A DNA stretch of 64,000 nt from BOG-933 sp037132135 (GTDB lineage: Bacteria > Pseudomonadota > Alphaproteobacteria > Azospirillales > Azospirillaceae). Under the pieces are notes generated by a model. The model saw nothing but the letters and a program-made list of their open reading frames with translations, ran no database searches and was not told the origin of the DNA. The position numbers and the translations under genes were made by a program. Location of the stretch: contig JBAXPR010000001.1 of NCBI GenBank assembly GCA_037132135.1, positions 1 to 64,000 on the forward strand, in the 5' to 3' direction. Positions 51,212 through 60,086 of this stretch are shown here, piece after piece (the stretch's first letter is position 1; each line of letters opens with the position of its first letter).

Positions 51212-53926
51212 TCAACCGGGGGCCGCAGCCACCGCCAGCCGCCGCCAGCCGGGCAGCACGAGACGCGCCGTGGTGCCGTTATAGCCATCGCTGAGCAGTT
51301 CCACGGTACCGCCGTGCAACTCGATCAGCGACCGGGTGATCACCAGTCCGAGGCCGGTACCGCCGGCCGCCAGCGACCGCGGGTCCGAGCCGCGCTCAAA
51401 GGGGTTGAACAGGCGCTGCTGGTCGGCGGGTTTGATGCCGACGCCGTTGTCTTCGACCGTGATCACGGTGTCGCGGTCGCGGACGTCGACCAGTCGCAGC
51501 AGCACCCGCCCGCCGGGCCGGGAGTATTTGCCGGCATTGGTCAGCAGGTTAATCACCGCCTGCCGGATGGCGCTGCTGTCGCAGCGGATGGTCACCGGGC
51601 CGGCCGGGATGTCGAGACTCCAAGCCAGGGCCTTGTCCGCGAACTGCATCTGCACCCAGCGGAAAACATCGCGGCTGAGTTCGGCCAGGTCGCAGGGTTC
51701 TTCCCTCAGCATGCGCCGTCCGGCCTCGATGGTGGAAAAATCGAGCAGATCGGTGATCAGGCCGAGCAGGTGGTAGCCGGAGCTATAAATGGTGCTGGCG
51801 TAGCCGCGATAGGCGGCGACCCCGACCGGTCCCACGATCTCGCTCTTGATCGCCTCGGCAAAGCCGATGATCGCGTTCAGCGGCGTGCGCAGCTCGTGGC
51901 TCATCGAGGCCAGGAACTGGGTCCGGTTCTGTTCGCTGGCCTGGGCCTGCTCGCGGGCGGCGTTGAGGGCGTCGGCGGTGCGCTTGAATTCGGTGATGTC
52001 CTGGAGCCGGATCAGCACCAGGGTGGTCATCTCGGGCCGCCCCGTGGTCTCGGCCACGACCTCGCGGGCGACCCGGACGGTACGCAGACCAATCGCATCG
52101 GACCAGACATCGACTTCGCAGGGCGGGAAATCGACCCGCGGGTCGAGGATTTCGGGAGCAAGGCCGATCCGGTCGAGGACCAGCCCGGCCTCGCCGCCGA
52201 CCGCCTCCGACATGTCGATGCCGAAGAGGTCGCACAGGCGATGGTTGGCCGAGACCACGACCGCCCGGCCGTCGCGTTCGCTGTGAACGGCGAACGCCAT
52301 CAGCTCCGAGACGACATTCAGCATCTCCTCCCGCAGCACCTCGTCGTTGGCGAACCAGTCGCTGCAGCGGCTGATCGCCGCCGCGACCAACGCCGCCCGC
52401 TCCGCGCCGCCGGCGGCCTGGGCGACGAGATGCCCGACCACGGCCTCGATCAGGGTCCGGTCCTCGGGGGACCAGGGGCGCGACCGGCCGCGCACTTCTT
52501 CACGCCAGCGCTCGAAGCTGGCCCGCGGATGAAGCCGCCGGGCCTCGTCAACCACGACCGGCCGCCCGGGATCGCCACCCCACAGCACCTCGTGGCGCAG
52601 TTCGGGCCGGAAACACAGCAGCAGCGCCCGCGGCTCGCGGCTGATCACGGCGGCGATCAGGCCCGAAGCCTGGACCTGCCAGTCCCGGGCCGGCGGGTAG
52701 ACCGCACTGAGGCAATCGCTCTCAAAGACCGGGTCGCCATCTTTGGTCTGCCCGATCAGCCAGTCGGCCAGCCGGATGAGATCACCGGCCGGCGGCGTCC
52801 AGCCACGCCGGAACACCGCCGGCCCCGAGATCAGGGCGATGCCGCCGGCACCGACCAGCGAACTCAGCCGGGGCTGGTAGGTGACGAAATCCGTCAAAAC
52901 GTTGTCGGCCCGGGCGGCGCGCCCGGCGATCAGGCTCCGGCGGCGGTCGCTGCGCAGCCGGTCGCGCTGCCGGCCCGCCGCGAGCAGCCGTTCCACCGCC
53001 TGACCGGTCAGCCGCGCCGCCTCGGCGACGGCCTCGCGAACCAGCCAGGGCTGCGACCGCGCCGTCCGGTCATGGCAGGAGATGATGCCAAAGAGCGCGC
53101 CCTCGGCCTCGATTGCCGCGGTCAGGCTACCGGAAATAGCGATATTCTTATAAAACTCAACGCAATAGCGCGACACCCCGCGTAACTGGGCGCAGCTGAG
53201 ATCGAGCCCACGGCCATCGGCGGCAGCGTCGGCGGCCAGGATGGCGCTCTGCGGGCGGTGGACGTCGGGGATCACCCGCACCGGCAGCAGGAGTTGCAGC
53301 CGCCGCGCCGTCGGCGGGTAGTCGTGAGGCGGAAAGCGCAGGCCAAGAAACGGCGTCATGATCGGCAGCCGTTCCTCAGCGATCACCTCGCCGCCGGCAT
53401 CGCCGAGCAACCGATAAAGTTGGGTGCGGTCGCTGCCGGTCAGGCGGCGCACCTCGCGCACCGCGGCCCGGGCAATCTGAAAGAGGTCGGCCGCGGCGGC
53501 AATGGCGGCGGCAAACCCGGCCGAGACCGCGGTCTGCCCGACAGGGGCCGCCGCCGGCTCGGGTTCCAGCTCGATCACGATGCGGCCATCCCAGCGATGG
53601 CCGACCAACGAAAACAGCCGGGCCTCGCCCCGGACGGTCAGCGAAACCGGCAGGCGGCAGGGGCAGCCCTCGGCGGCCCGCCGCACCCGGTCATCGAGGA
53701 AGGCGGCCCCGACGGCACCGACCAGTTCAAAGGCTGGCCGGCCCAGATACTCCTCGGGAAACCGGCCGAGCACCTCGGAGGTGTTGTCGCTGACGTGGCT
53801 GATCGTCGACGCCGCGGCGTCGAGTGCGGCAAGAACGCCGCACGACTGGATGACCCCCGGAGTGTGAACCGCTTCCCGGCCACATTCATTGAAATCGATC
53901 TTCAGGCCGGCTTCAAGAACAGTCAT
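51212..53926 (-). CDS. Divergent bacteriophytochrome histidine kinase
   Basis: 904-residue PAS-GAF-PHY photoreceptor kinase. A Cys at the biliverdin position is present (Cys 15 in NECGREAVHTPGVIQ), and Asp 202 of the PASDIP-equivalent (PPHDYP), His 285 (SCHDR) and the tongue motif PRASF (467-471) remain. However, the normally invariant pocket His in SPxH is Cys 255 (SRYC), and the QPHG motif reads QSCG. After PHY come a PAS domain, HisKA with His 677 (SMSHELRTPLNAIIGFAEAI) and HATPase (LAAGGTGLGLVI). Chromophore binding and photochemistry are thus likely altered. ATG 53926 is used; a GTG lies one codon upstream. Confidence 0.92.
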   Translation of the reverse strand: MTVLEAGLKIDFNECGREAVHTPGVIQSCGVLAALDAAASTISHVSDNTSEVLGRFPEEYLGRPAFELVGAVGAAFLDDRVRRAAEGCPCRLPVSLTVRGEARLFSLVGHRWDGRIVIELEPEPAAAPVGQTAVSAGFAAAIAAAADLFQIARAAVREVRRLTGSDRTQLYRLLGDAGGEVIAEERLPIMTPFLGLRFPPHDYPPTARRLQLLLPVRVIPDVHRPQSAILAADAAADGRGLDLSCAQLRGVSRYCVEFYKNIAISGSLTAAIEAEGALFGIISCHDRTARSQPWLVREAVAEAARLTGQAVERLLAAGRQRDRLRSDRRRSLIAGRAARADNVLTDFVTYQPRLSSLVGAGGIALISGPAVFRRGWTPPAGDLIRLADWLIGQTKDGDPVFESDCLSAVYPPARDWQVQASGLIAAVISREPRALLLCFRPELRHEVLWGGDPGRPVVVDEARRLHPRASFERWREEVRGRSRPWSPEDRTLIEAVVGHLVAQAAGGAERAALVAAAISRCSDWFANDEVLREEMLNVVSELMAFAVHSERDGRAVVVSANHRLCDLFGIDMSEAVGGEAGLVLDRIGLAPEILDPRVDFPPCEVDVWSDAIGLRTVRVAREVVAETTGRPEMTTLVLIRLQDITEFKRTADALNAAREQAQASEQNRTQFLASMSHELRTPLNAIIGFAEAIKSEIVGPVGVAAYRGYASTIYSSGYHLLGLITDLLDFSTIEAGRRMLREEPCDLAELSRDVFRWVQMQFADKALAWSLDIPAGPVTIRCDSSAIRQAVINLLTNAGKYSRPGGRVLLRLVDVRDRDTVITVEDNGVGIKPADQQRLFNPFERGSDPRSLAAGGTGLGLVITRSLIELHGGTVELLSDGYNGTTARLVLPGWRRLAVAAAPG

Positions 53927-54073
53927 CACCCACCCCTCACCCCTGATCCGTCAGGCGCCGGGTCGAACGCCCAGCCGGGCCGCCACACCGGCATGCTACC
54001 GCCAAAGCCGGGCCGGGTGAATAGGGATTGACCACAAGCGGGCCGCCGCCCTGCGCCCCCGGATCAATCCGGC

Positions 54074-54535
54074 TTATCGCAGCAGCTTTTCAACGGCCTG
54101 GCAGCCATCCCGCAAGCCCTCAAGCCCTGCGGCATGGCTGCGCACCTGCTCGTCCGAAACCGCCGGCCCCGAGCGCAGCGCATCGAGGTAGGCCCGGTGA
54201 TCGGACTCGGCCTGATTGGCGTTCAGCGTGCAGGCCTCGGCGCAAGCGACCTTCCCGGCGGCCCGGCACTCCGCGGCGATCTGCCGCATACCGGCGATCA
54301 CCGGTTCGACCGGTTCGGCAACCGGGGCGATCGCGGGCGCGGCGGGCGCGGCAACCACCGGCTTGCGCGGCGCCACGACCCTGTCTTCCTCGGTCTGCGG
54401 CCCGGCGGCGGGGCCGACGACGGTTGGTCCGGTCCCGGGCGCGGCGGGAACGTCCCAGTTGGCCTCGGGCCGGCCGCCACAGGATGCCACCGACAGCGCC
54501 AGGGCGATGACGCCGGCCATGACGATCACCTTCAT
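54074..54535 (-). CDS. Putative lipoprotein with Pro/Ala-rich linker
   Basis: 153-residue predicted lipoprotein: signal peptide with lipobox LSVASC (Cys at about residue 19), a Pro/Ala/Val-rich spacer, then a helical C-terminal domain (VEPVIAGMRQIAAECRAAGKVACAEACTLNANQAESDHRAYLDALRSG) with four Cys that probably pair. No family recognised. ATG 54535 is the start that gives the signal peptide. Confidence 0.75.
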   Translation of the reverse strand: MKVIVMAGVIALALSVASCGGRPEANWDVPAAPGTGPTVVGPAAGPQTEEDRVVAPRKPVVAAPAAPAIAPVAEPVEPVIAGMRQIAAECRAAGKVACAEACTLNANQAESDHRAYLDALRSGPAVSDEQVRSHAAGLEGLRDGCQAVEKLLR

Positions 54536-54742
54536 ACCGTTACCCCCCAAACCCCGCTCCTGGGCGCGATGCCGGCGGCCACCCCGGCGGCCCCTGCGTT
54601 CTTCCGTATTGAAGTGGCCCGTATAAATCGGCTTAACATTTAAGACCTGGAGGGTTTGCGTGCAAGCACTCATGGCGGTATCGGATGCTGGAAATAGCCG
54701 CAGGTTCGGAGCGGCGGTCCTCGTTCTCAGTGGGAGGCAAAC

Positions 54743-55108
54743 ATGACGAGTGGAGCGGATAACAGATCATCCTCGCAGGAGCTTGATGATGCTGTTTATC
54801 TTATATTCAACAGTGATGAAAAAAGCGACGTCCAGAAGATACCGATAAAGGATATTGCTCTTGTTGACATTAGAGAGAAGGAACGAGACAACCGAATTCT
54901 CAGCGTCATGTTGATCACGACCATAGTTTGTGGCGTCCTGGTCGCGTGCGAGCTGGCATTTGACGTGGTCTGGATAGCAGATGGCGTGCTCGAAGTCTTA
55001 TGCGGCCTGTGCATGGCCTTCCTGACCTCCTCTTTTTGGTACGCCTTCATCAAACGTTACGAGGTAATGATTACGTTTAGCAGCGGAATCAAGCGCCTGC
55101 TCCACTGA
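54743..55108 (+). CDS. Hypothetical two-TM membrane protein
   Basis: 121-residue protein. Hydrophilic N-terminus with a short strand motif (DAVYLIFNSDEKSDVQKIPIKDIALVDIREKERDNR), then two TM helices (about 52-75 and 80-102) and a short basic C-terminus. The layout resembles small DUF6232-type proteins but I cannot confirm this. ATG follows GGGAGG with ideal spacing. GC content and codon bias are lower than in neighbours, suggesting it may be acquired. Confidence 0.7.
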   Translation: MTSGADNRSSSQELDDAVYLIFNSDEKSDVQKIPIKDIALVDIREKERDNRILSVMLITTIVCGVLVACELAFDVVWIADGVLEVLCGLCMAFLTSSFWYAFIKRYEVMITFSSGIKRLLH

Positions 55109-55136
55109 CCCGCTACCCGCCCGGCGCCGACCGCAA

Positions 55137-57056
55137 TCAGGCTTGGCCGGCCGGGCGGCATCCCCTCGCGGCGGTACGGCGGGCCGGGTTGGCACTGACG
55201 ACCTCGAAACAGGCGCTAAAGGCGAAGTGCGACCCCCGGCCAGAGGTGGATTGAAGCCAGATCCGGCCACCGAGCATGGTCGCCAGGCGCTGGGAGATCG
55301 CCAGCCCCAGGCCGGGACCGCCGAACTGGCGCGTCGTCGAATTGTCTTCCTGCTCGAACATCTCAAAAATGCGGTCCCGGTTTTCCGGGCGGATGCCGAT
55401 GCCGGTATCGATGACATGGCAGACGATGGTGATTCTGGTGCCGGGGGCGGGCTGATCCGCCGTTTCGGCCCGGACCTCGACGCGGCCCGCGATGGTAAAC
55501 TTCACGGCATTGCCGATCAGATTGATCAGGATGCGCCGAAACAAATGGTAGTCGCCCCAGAGAGTGCAATCAAGGGCAGGGTCGCCGGTGACGATCAGGC
55601 CAACGCCCTTGGCGCCGGCCTCCGGACCGAACAGACTCCGGACAAAATCCATCTCGGCAGCCATGCTAAATTCTGTGGGATTTATTTTTGTTCCGCCCGA
55701 CTCAATTCTTGATAGTTGAAGGATGTTCTCTATCAGAGTAAGCAAATGCTTGCCCGCACCCTCTATGATATCCAGATTCTCTTTCTGCTCCGGCGTGGCC
55801 TGGCCGGCGGTAAGCAGGCTGGCAAAGCCGATGATCGCATTCAGCGGCGTCCGCAACTCGTGGCTCATGTTGGCGAGAAAGCGGCTCTTGGCGGCGCTCG
55901 CCGCCTCGGCCAGGGCGCGAGCCTCCTCGGCGGCGCTGAGCGCCTGATAATGCTCGGTGATGTCCCAGTTGGTGCCGAGAACCCGAACCGGGCGGCCATC
56001 GTCGTCCTGATAGAGGATGGCGCGAACCTTCAGCATCCTCAACCGGCCGTCGTCGCGGCGCCGAATGCGGAACTGCGAGGAATACTCCCGACCGGAGGTC
56101 AGCACGGCGGCGTGTTCCGCCGCGATGCGCTCCCGGTCCTCGGGATGAACCAGGGCCTGCCACTCTGAATAGCTGCACCCTTCCCCCCCATCGGCGACAC
56201 CGTAAAGGCGGTACATTTCATCGCTCCAGACCACCCGGCCGGAGCGGAGGTCGTAATCCCAGATGCCAATTCCGGCAGCCCGGGTGGCGAGGGTAAAGCG
56301 GTCGGCCAGCGCCTGGATGCGCTCGGCGGCTTCCCGGCGTTCGGTGATGTCCTGGGTCACGCCGACGGCCCGGACCACGGCCCCTGCCCGGTCGGCGTAA
56401 AACCGGGCCTTGACGTGAACCCAGTGGTAGGCACCGCCAAAAAACAACCGGTGCTCAATATCATAGGCCTGACCGGTGGTCGCGGAAGCCAGCCACGCGC
56501 TCTGCATCCGGGGCAGATCCTCGGGATGCACCGCCGCAATCAATTCCTCCAGAGAATGGGGACCGGGCGACCAACCGATCACCACCGCCCCCTCGGCGCT
56601 GGTGATGAACATCCGGGTCGCAAGATCGAAGGTCCAGGGATAAATTCTGGCCATCGTCGCGGCATGGGAAAAGGCTTCGGCGCTGTCGGCGGATTCGGCG
56701 ATGGCCGGCGGCCGATCGGCCCCCCGGGTCTCGGCCGCCACGATCGCGGCGCTGCCGCGCGACCCCGCCCAGAGGCTGAGGCCGGCGCCGACCAGCAATC
56801 CCAGCGCGAACCACAGCAGGGACGAATAATCGGGTCCGGAAGGACCGGCCGAAGACACATTCGCATTTCTTGTTACAATCACACCGATGGCAAGGGATGC
56901 CAGAGCCGTCGCAATCAATATTACATGCCTTCTCCTGTCTCCCGTCGGACAGCCCTCAGTAAAGAACGATAATGCCCGGGAGATGGTGCGATCCCGCCAC
57001 CGAGATTGAGAATCGGTACCTGCCGGCTGACGATCACGACCATCATGGCCTCGCAT
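55137..57056 (-). CDS. Membrane PAS-domain sensor histidine kinase
   Basis: 639-residue kinase. Two close TM helices (about 43-63 and 79-98) with a short periplasmic loop, two PAS-PAC domains of the PAS-3 type (about 135-245 and 250-375: YPWTFDLATRMFITSAEG, GIWDYDLRSGRVVWSDEMYRLYG), HisKA with His 399 (NMSHELRTPLNAIIGFASLL) and HATPase. The G2 box reads GGPGLGL rather than GGTGLGL. ATG 57056 follows GGAG; the frame extends upstream to 57254 without support. No receiver domain and no adjacent regulator. Confidence 0.9.
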   Translation of the reverse strand: MRGHDGRDRQPAGTDSQSRWRDRTISRALSFFTEGCPTGDRRRHVILIATALASLAIGVIVTRNANVSSAGPSGPDYSSLLWFALGLLVGAGLSLWAGSRGSAAIVAAETRGADRPPAIAESADSAEAFSHAATMARIYPWTFDLATRMFITSAEGAVVIGWSPGPHSLEELIAAVHPEDLPRMQSAWLASATTGQAYDIEHRLFFGGAYHWVHVKARFYADRAGAVVRAVGVTQDITERREAAERIQALADRFTLATRAAGIGIWDYDLRSGRVVWSDEMYRLYGVADGGEGCSYSEWQALVHPEDRERIAAEHAAVLTSGREYSSQFRIRRRDDGRLRMLKVRAILYQDDDGRPVRVLGTNWDITEHYQALSAAEEARALAEAASAAKSRFLANMSHELRTPLNAIIGFASLLTAGQATPEQKENLDIIEGAGKHLLTLIENILQLSRIESGGTKINPTEFSMAAEMDFVRSLFGPEAGAKGVGLIVTGDPALDCTLWGDYHLFRRILINLIGNAVKFTIAGRVEVRAETADQPAPGTRITIVCHVIDTGIGIRPENRDRIFEMFEQEDNSTTRQFGGPGLGLAISQRLATMLGGRIWLQSTSGRGSHFAFSACFEVVSANPARRTAARGCRPAGQA

Positions 57057-57386
57057 TTTCAGCACTCCGGAGACGCAGTAAGCCCGATGAAAATAAAAAA
57101 TAGATGCAAATCTTATGATCGGCTTGTTCTGGTGATTATGCGTTCGGTCATTAACTATGGACAACCAAAGGCACCTGGGATTGTTATCATAATCCAACCG
57201 GATCGGCCATAAAGGCGGCAAATAATAATGCCGCACCCGGGTCGGGGGCGGCATCGCGTCGCGCGACTGCCCCGGGGTGGTGACAGTTGCGTCCGGCCCG
57301 CCCCTGCAAGCATGCTCGCGACGAGCGGCACCGGTGCTATCTTCGCCGGAACGGGCGGGCGGGCACGGGCAGGAGGGAGGATCACG
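57057..57386. other. Divergent intergenic region, nothing recognised
   Basis: About 0.33 kb between divergent kinase and adenylate cyclase genes. AT-rich on the kinase side, GC-rich on the cyclase side. AGGAGGGAGG at 57371-57380 is the cyclase ribosome site. No clear promoter boxes or large inverted repeats seen. Confidence 0.5.
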
Positions 57387-59561
57387 ATGAGCGATGGTGC
57401 GGTCGGCGGCGGCTCACCCGGTCATAAACGGCGCTGGCCGACGCCGAGTATCCAGCTGCGTCCGGGGATCACCCTCGCCTTTCTGATCGTGATCGTGCCG
57501 CTGAATGCCGGGATGATCGCCTTCAACTACCGTCAGAACGTCCGGCTGGCCTTCGAGATGGCCGATGCCGCGATGCAGCGGACAACCCTCGAAGTGACGG
57601 AAAAGGTCGATGCGCTGCTGGCTCCGGTCGGACAGGCGGTGTCGTCGCTGGTCGCGCTGGCCGAACTCGACCGCCATGGCCTGCGCCATGACGACTCCCA
57701 GGACAAGGTGTTCAAGACGCTGCAACGGCTGCCCAACACCACCAGCCTTTACGCCGGCTTTGCGAGCGATGGCGCCTTTTATCAGGTCATCCGCCTGCGC
57801 GCCGGGCTGGAGCGGCTGGGGCCGGATCTGGGACCGCTGCCGCCGGAGGCCCGCTTCGCCCTCCGCGCGCTCGAGGCCAGGGACGGCCCGATGGTCGATC
57901 GCTACCGCTACCTCGACGCCGCCGGACAAGGGCTGGGCACCGAGCGCGGGCCGGTGCGCTACGATCCCCGCCAGCGCCGCTGGTATCAGACCGCGATGCT
58001 GCGCGACGGCCTGACCATTTCCGACGTCTACGCCTTTTCCGGCACCGGGGCGCTGGGGCTGACCGTGTCGGAGCGGATCACCGACGGCGCCGGCGCGGCG
58101 GTCGGAGTGGTCGGCGCCGACATTTCCCTGCAGTCGCTCGCCCGGTTTCTCGATCAGCGGCGGATCGGCGGCCGCGGCGTCGTCTTCATCCTCGACGAAG
58201 ACGGGCGCCTGATCGGCCATCCCCGGGCCGGGCTCACGGTCTCGGGCAGCGGCGAGCAGACTGCGATCGTCAGGGCCGAGGATGCCGCCGACCGGGTGGT
58301 CGCCGATGCCGTGCGCCGGCGTGCCGGCGGCGGCGGCGACCAGTTCCGCGGCCGGCTCGGCGAGCAGGACGAGGAGTTCCTGGTCGCCTTCCATCCCTGC
58401 CAGTCGAGTTTCGGCCGGGCCTGGGTGGTCGGTATCGCGGCCCCGGTCGAAGCCTTCGTCGGCCCGATCCAGCGGGCCAGCCTGATTTTCCTCGGCTTCG
58501 GCGTGCTGGTGATCGGAATCGCGGTGGTGGTCGCGGTGCTGCTCTCACGCCTGATCAGCCGGCCGATTCAGGCCCTGACCCGCGAATCGGACCGTATCCG
58601 CCACTTCGATCTTGCCGAACGGCCGGTGGTGCGCTCGGGAATCGTCGATGTCGACACCCTGGCCGCCTCGGTCGATCGCATGAAATCGGGGCTGCGCAGT
58701 TTTGGCGCCTACGTGCCGAAGGAACTGGTCCGCCATATCATCGCCTCGGGCGACGGCACCGAAGTCGGCGGCACCCGCCGGCTGCTGACCGTGCTCTTTG
58801 CCGACATCCGGAACTTTTCCTCGATCTCCGAGGCGCTCTCCCCCGAAGACGTGCTGGAGCGGCTGTCGCAATATTTCGATGTCATGTCGCACGCCATCCA
58901 CGAGACCGGTGGCGCGGTGGACAAGTTCATCGGCGACGCCATCATGGCGATGTGGAATGCGCCAAGTCCCGACCCCGGGCATGCGCTCAGTGCCTGCCGG
59001 GCGGTGCTGGCCTGCATCGAGGCTGAGCGAACGCTCAATAAGGCGTTCCTGGCCGCCGGCCACCAGCCGTTCCGCACCCGCTTCGGCCTTCACACCGGCA
59101 CCGCGGTGGTGGGCAACGTCGGCTCCCGCGACCGCATGCAATACACGGCGCTCGGCGCCATGGTCAATCTGGCCTCGCGGGTCGAAAGCCTCAACAAGAG
59201 GTATGGCACCGGCTGCCTGATCACCGGGCCGGTCGAGGCGGCGGCGCGAGGCCATCTCCTGGTCCGCATGGTCGATATCGTGATCCCGGTCGGCACTTCG
59301 GTGGCGACGCCGCTGTTCGAACTGGTTGGTCCGGCGGTCGGGGCTCCGGCGGCCGACATCGCCCGCTGCGCCCTCTGGACCCTGGCCTTCGAGCGCTACC
59401 GCGCCCGCGACTGGCCGCAGGCGATCGAGGCCTTCGGCGACTACCTCGCGCACCACGAGGGCGATCCCGCCGCGGTGATGCTGCTCGACCGCTGCCGTCT
59501 CTACCGGGAGTCGCCGCCCCCCGCCGACTGGGACGGCGCCAACCGGTTCGTCAGCAAATGA
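57387..59561 (+). CDS. Membrane class III adenylate/guanylate cyclase with dCACHE and HAMP
   Basis: 724-residue receptor cyclase. TM1 (about 28-47), a periplasmic dCACHE-type sensor (about 50-355; RYDPRQRRWYQTAMLRDG, VSERITDGAGAAVGVVGADISL), TM2 (about 364-388), HAMP, then a class III catalytic domain (about 460-640). Metal-binding Asp 473 (FADIRNFSS) and Asp 517 (FIGDAIMAMW), Lys 513, Asn 594 and Arg 598 (NLASRVE) are all present, so it should be active, probably making cAMP. A C-terminal TPR-like segment follows. The ATG at 57387 has a strong AGGAGG site. Confidence 0.94.
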   Translation: MSDGAVGGGSPGHKRRWPTPSIQLRPGITLAFLIVIVPLNAGMIAFNYRQNVRLAFEMADAAMQRTTLEVTEKVDALLAPVGQAVSSLVALAELDRHGLRHDDSQDKVFKTLQRLPNTTSLYAGFASDGAFYQVIRLRAGLERLGPDLGPLPPEARFALRALEARDGPMVDRYRYLDAAGQGLGTERGPVRYDPRQRRWYQTAMLRDGLTISDVYAFSGTGALGLTVSERITDGAGAAVGVVGADISLQSLARFLDQRRIGGRGVVFILDEDGRLIGHPRAGLTVSGSGEQTAIVRAEDAADRVVADAVRRRAGGGGDQFRGRLGEQDEEFLVAFHPCQSSFGRAWVVGIAAPVEAFVGPIQRASLIFLGFGVLVIGIAVVVAVLLSRLISRPIQALTRESDRIRHFDLAERPVVRSGIVDVDTLAASVDRMKSGLRSFGAYVPKELVRHIIASGDGTEVGGTRRLLTVLFADIRNFSSISEALSPEDVLERLSQYFDVMSHAIHETGGAVDKFIGDAIMAMWNAPSPDPGHALSACRAVLACIEAERTLNKAFLAAGHQPFRTRFGLHTGTAVVGNVGSRDRMQYTALGAMVNLASRVESLNKRYGTGCLITGPVEAAARGHLLVRMVDIVIPVGTSVATPLFELVGPAVGAPAADIARCALWTLAFERYRARDWPQAIEAFGDYLAHHEGDPAAVMLLDRCRLYRESPPPADWDGANRFVSK

Positions 59562-59571
59562 CGCCGGCGCG

Positions 59572-59943
59572 TCACCCCGGCACGGCCGCGGCCCTGGCCG
59601 GCTTTTTCCGGCGCTTGGCCTGGACCGTCATCAGCAGGATCAACTCGCTCCGGTTGATCACTTCGATCCAGCGGCGCGATCCCGCCGGCAGCGGGATGCG
59701 GCGGTTAAGACAATAATCGATCAGCGCCGCCGCCAATTCAGCCACCGGAACCAGGACCACGTCCGTTTTGCCATGGTCGTCGGCAACGGTGATCTCGGCC
59801 AGCACCGCCCCTTTTTCCCGGATGTCGTAGGCTACGCCCCGGATGGTTCCGGCCGGCAGCGGCTCGCGCGCGCGGCGGCGCCGCTCGATGATGGCGGTGA
59901 GGACTTCCTGCTCATTGAAGATGATGCACCGAAATTCCTTCAT
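59572..59943 (-). CDS. Hypothetical protein
   Basis: 123-residue cytoplasmic protein of unknown family starting MKEFRCIIFNEQEVLTAIIERRRR. It has a mixed strand/helix core (IRGVAYDIREKGAVLAEITVADDHGKTDVVLVPVAELAAALIDYCLNRRIPLPAGS) and a basic C-terminal tail (AKRRKKPAR). The ATG at 59943 marks the start of conserved-looking sequence; the frame continues upstream without protein character. It is convergent with the cyclase and downstream of the repeat gene by 143 bases. Confidence 0.75.
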   Translation of the reverse strand: MKEFRCIIFNEQEVLTAIIERRRRAREPLPAGTIRGVAYDIREKGAVLAEITVADDHGKTDVVLVPVAELAAALIDYCLNRRIPLPAGSRRWIEVINRSELILLMTVQAKRRKKPARAAAVPG

Positions 59944-60086
59944 CGCCCCGACACGCAAGATGCGTGAACCTGAAATTGATAAGTTGAAAAACCATCTTGC
60001 GATCTTAGCCGGCAAGTTAGCGCAAATCACCGGCATCGGAAATACCAATGCCAATAAAATTGCGCCGCCGCCCGGAGCCGTCCGCC

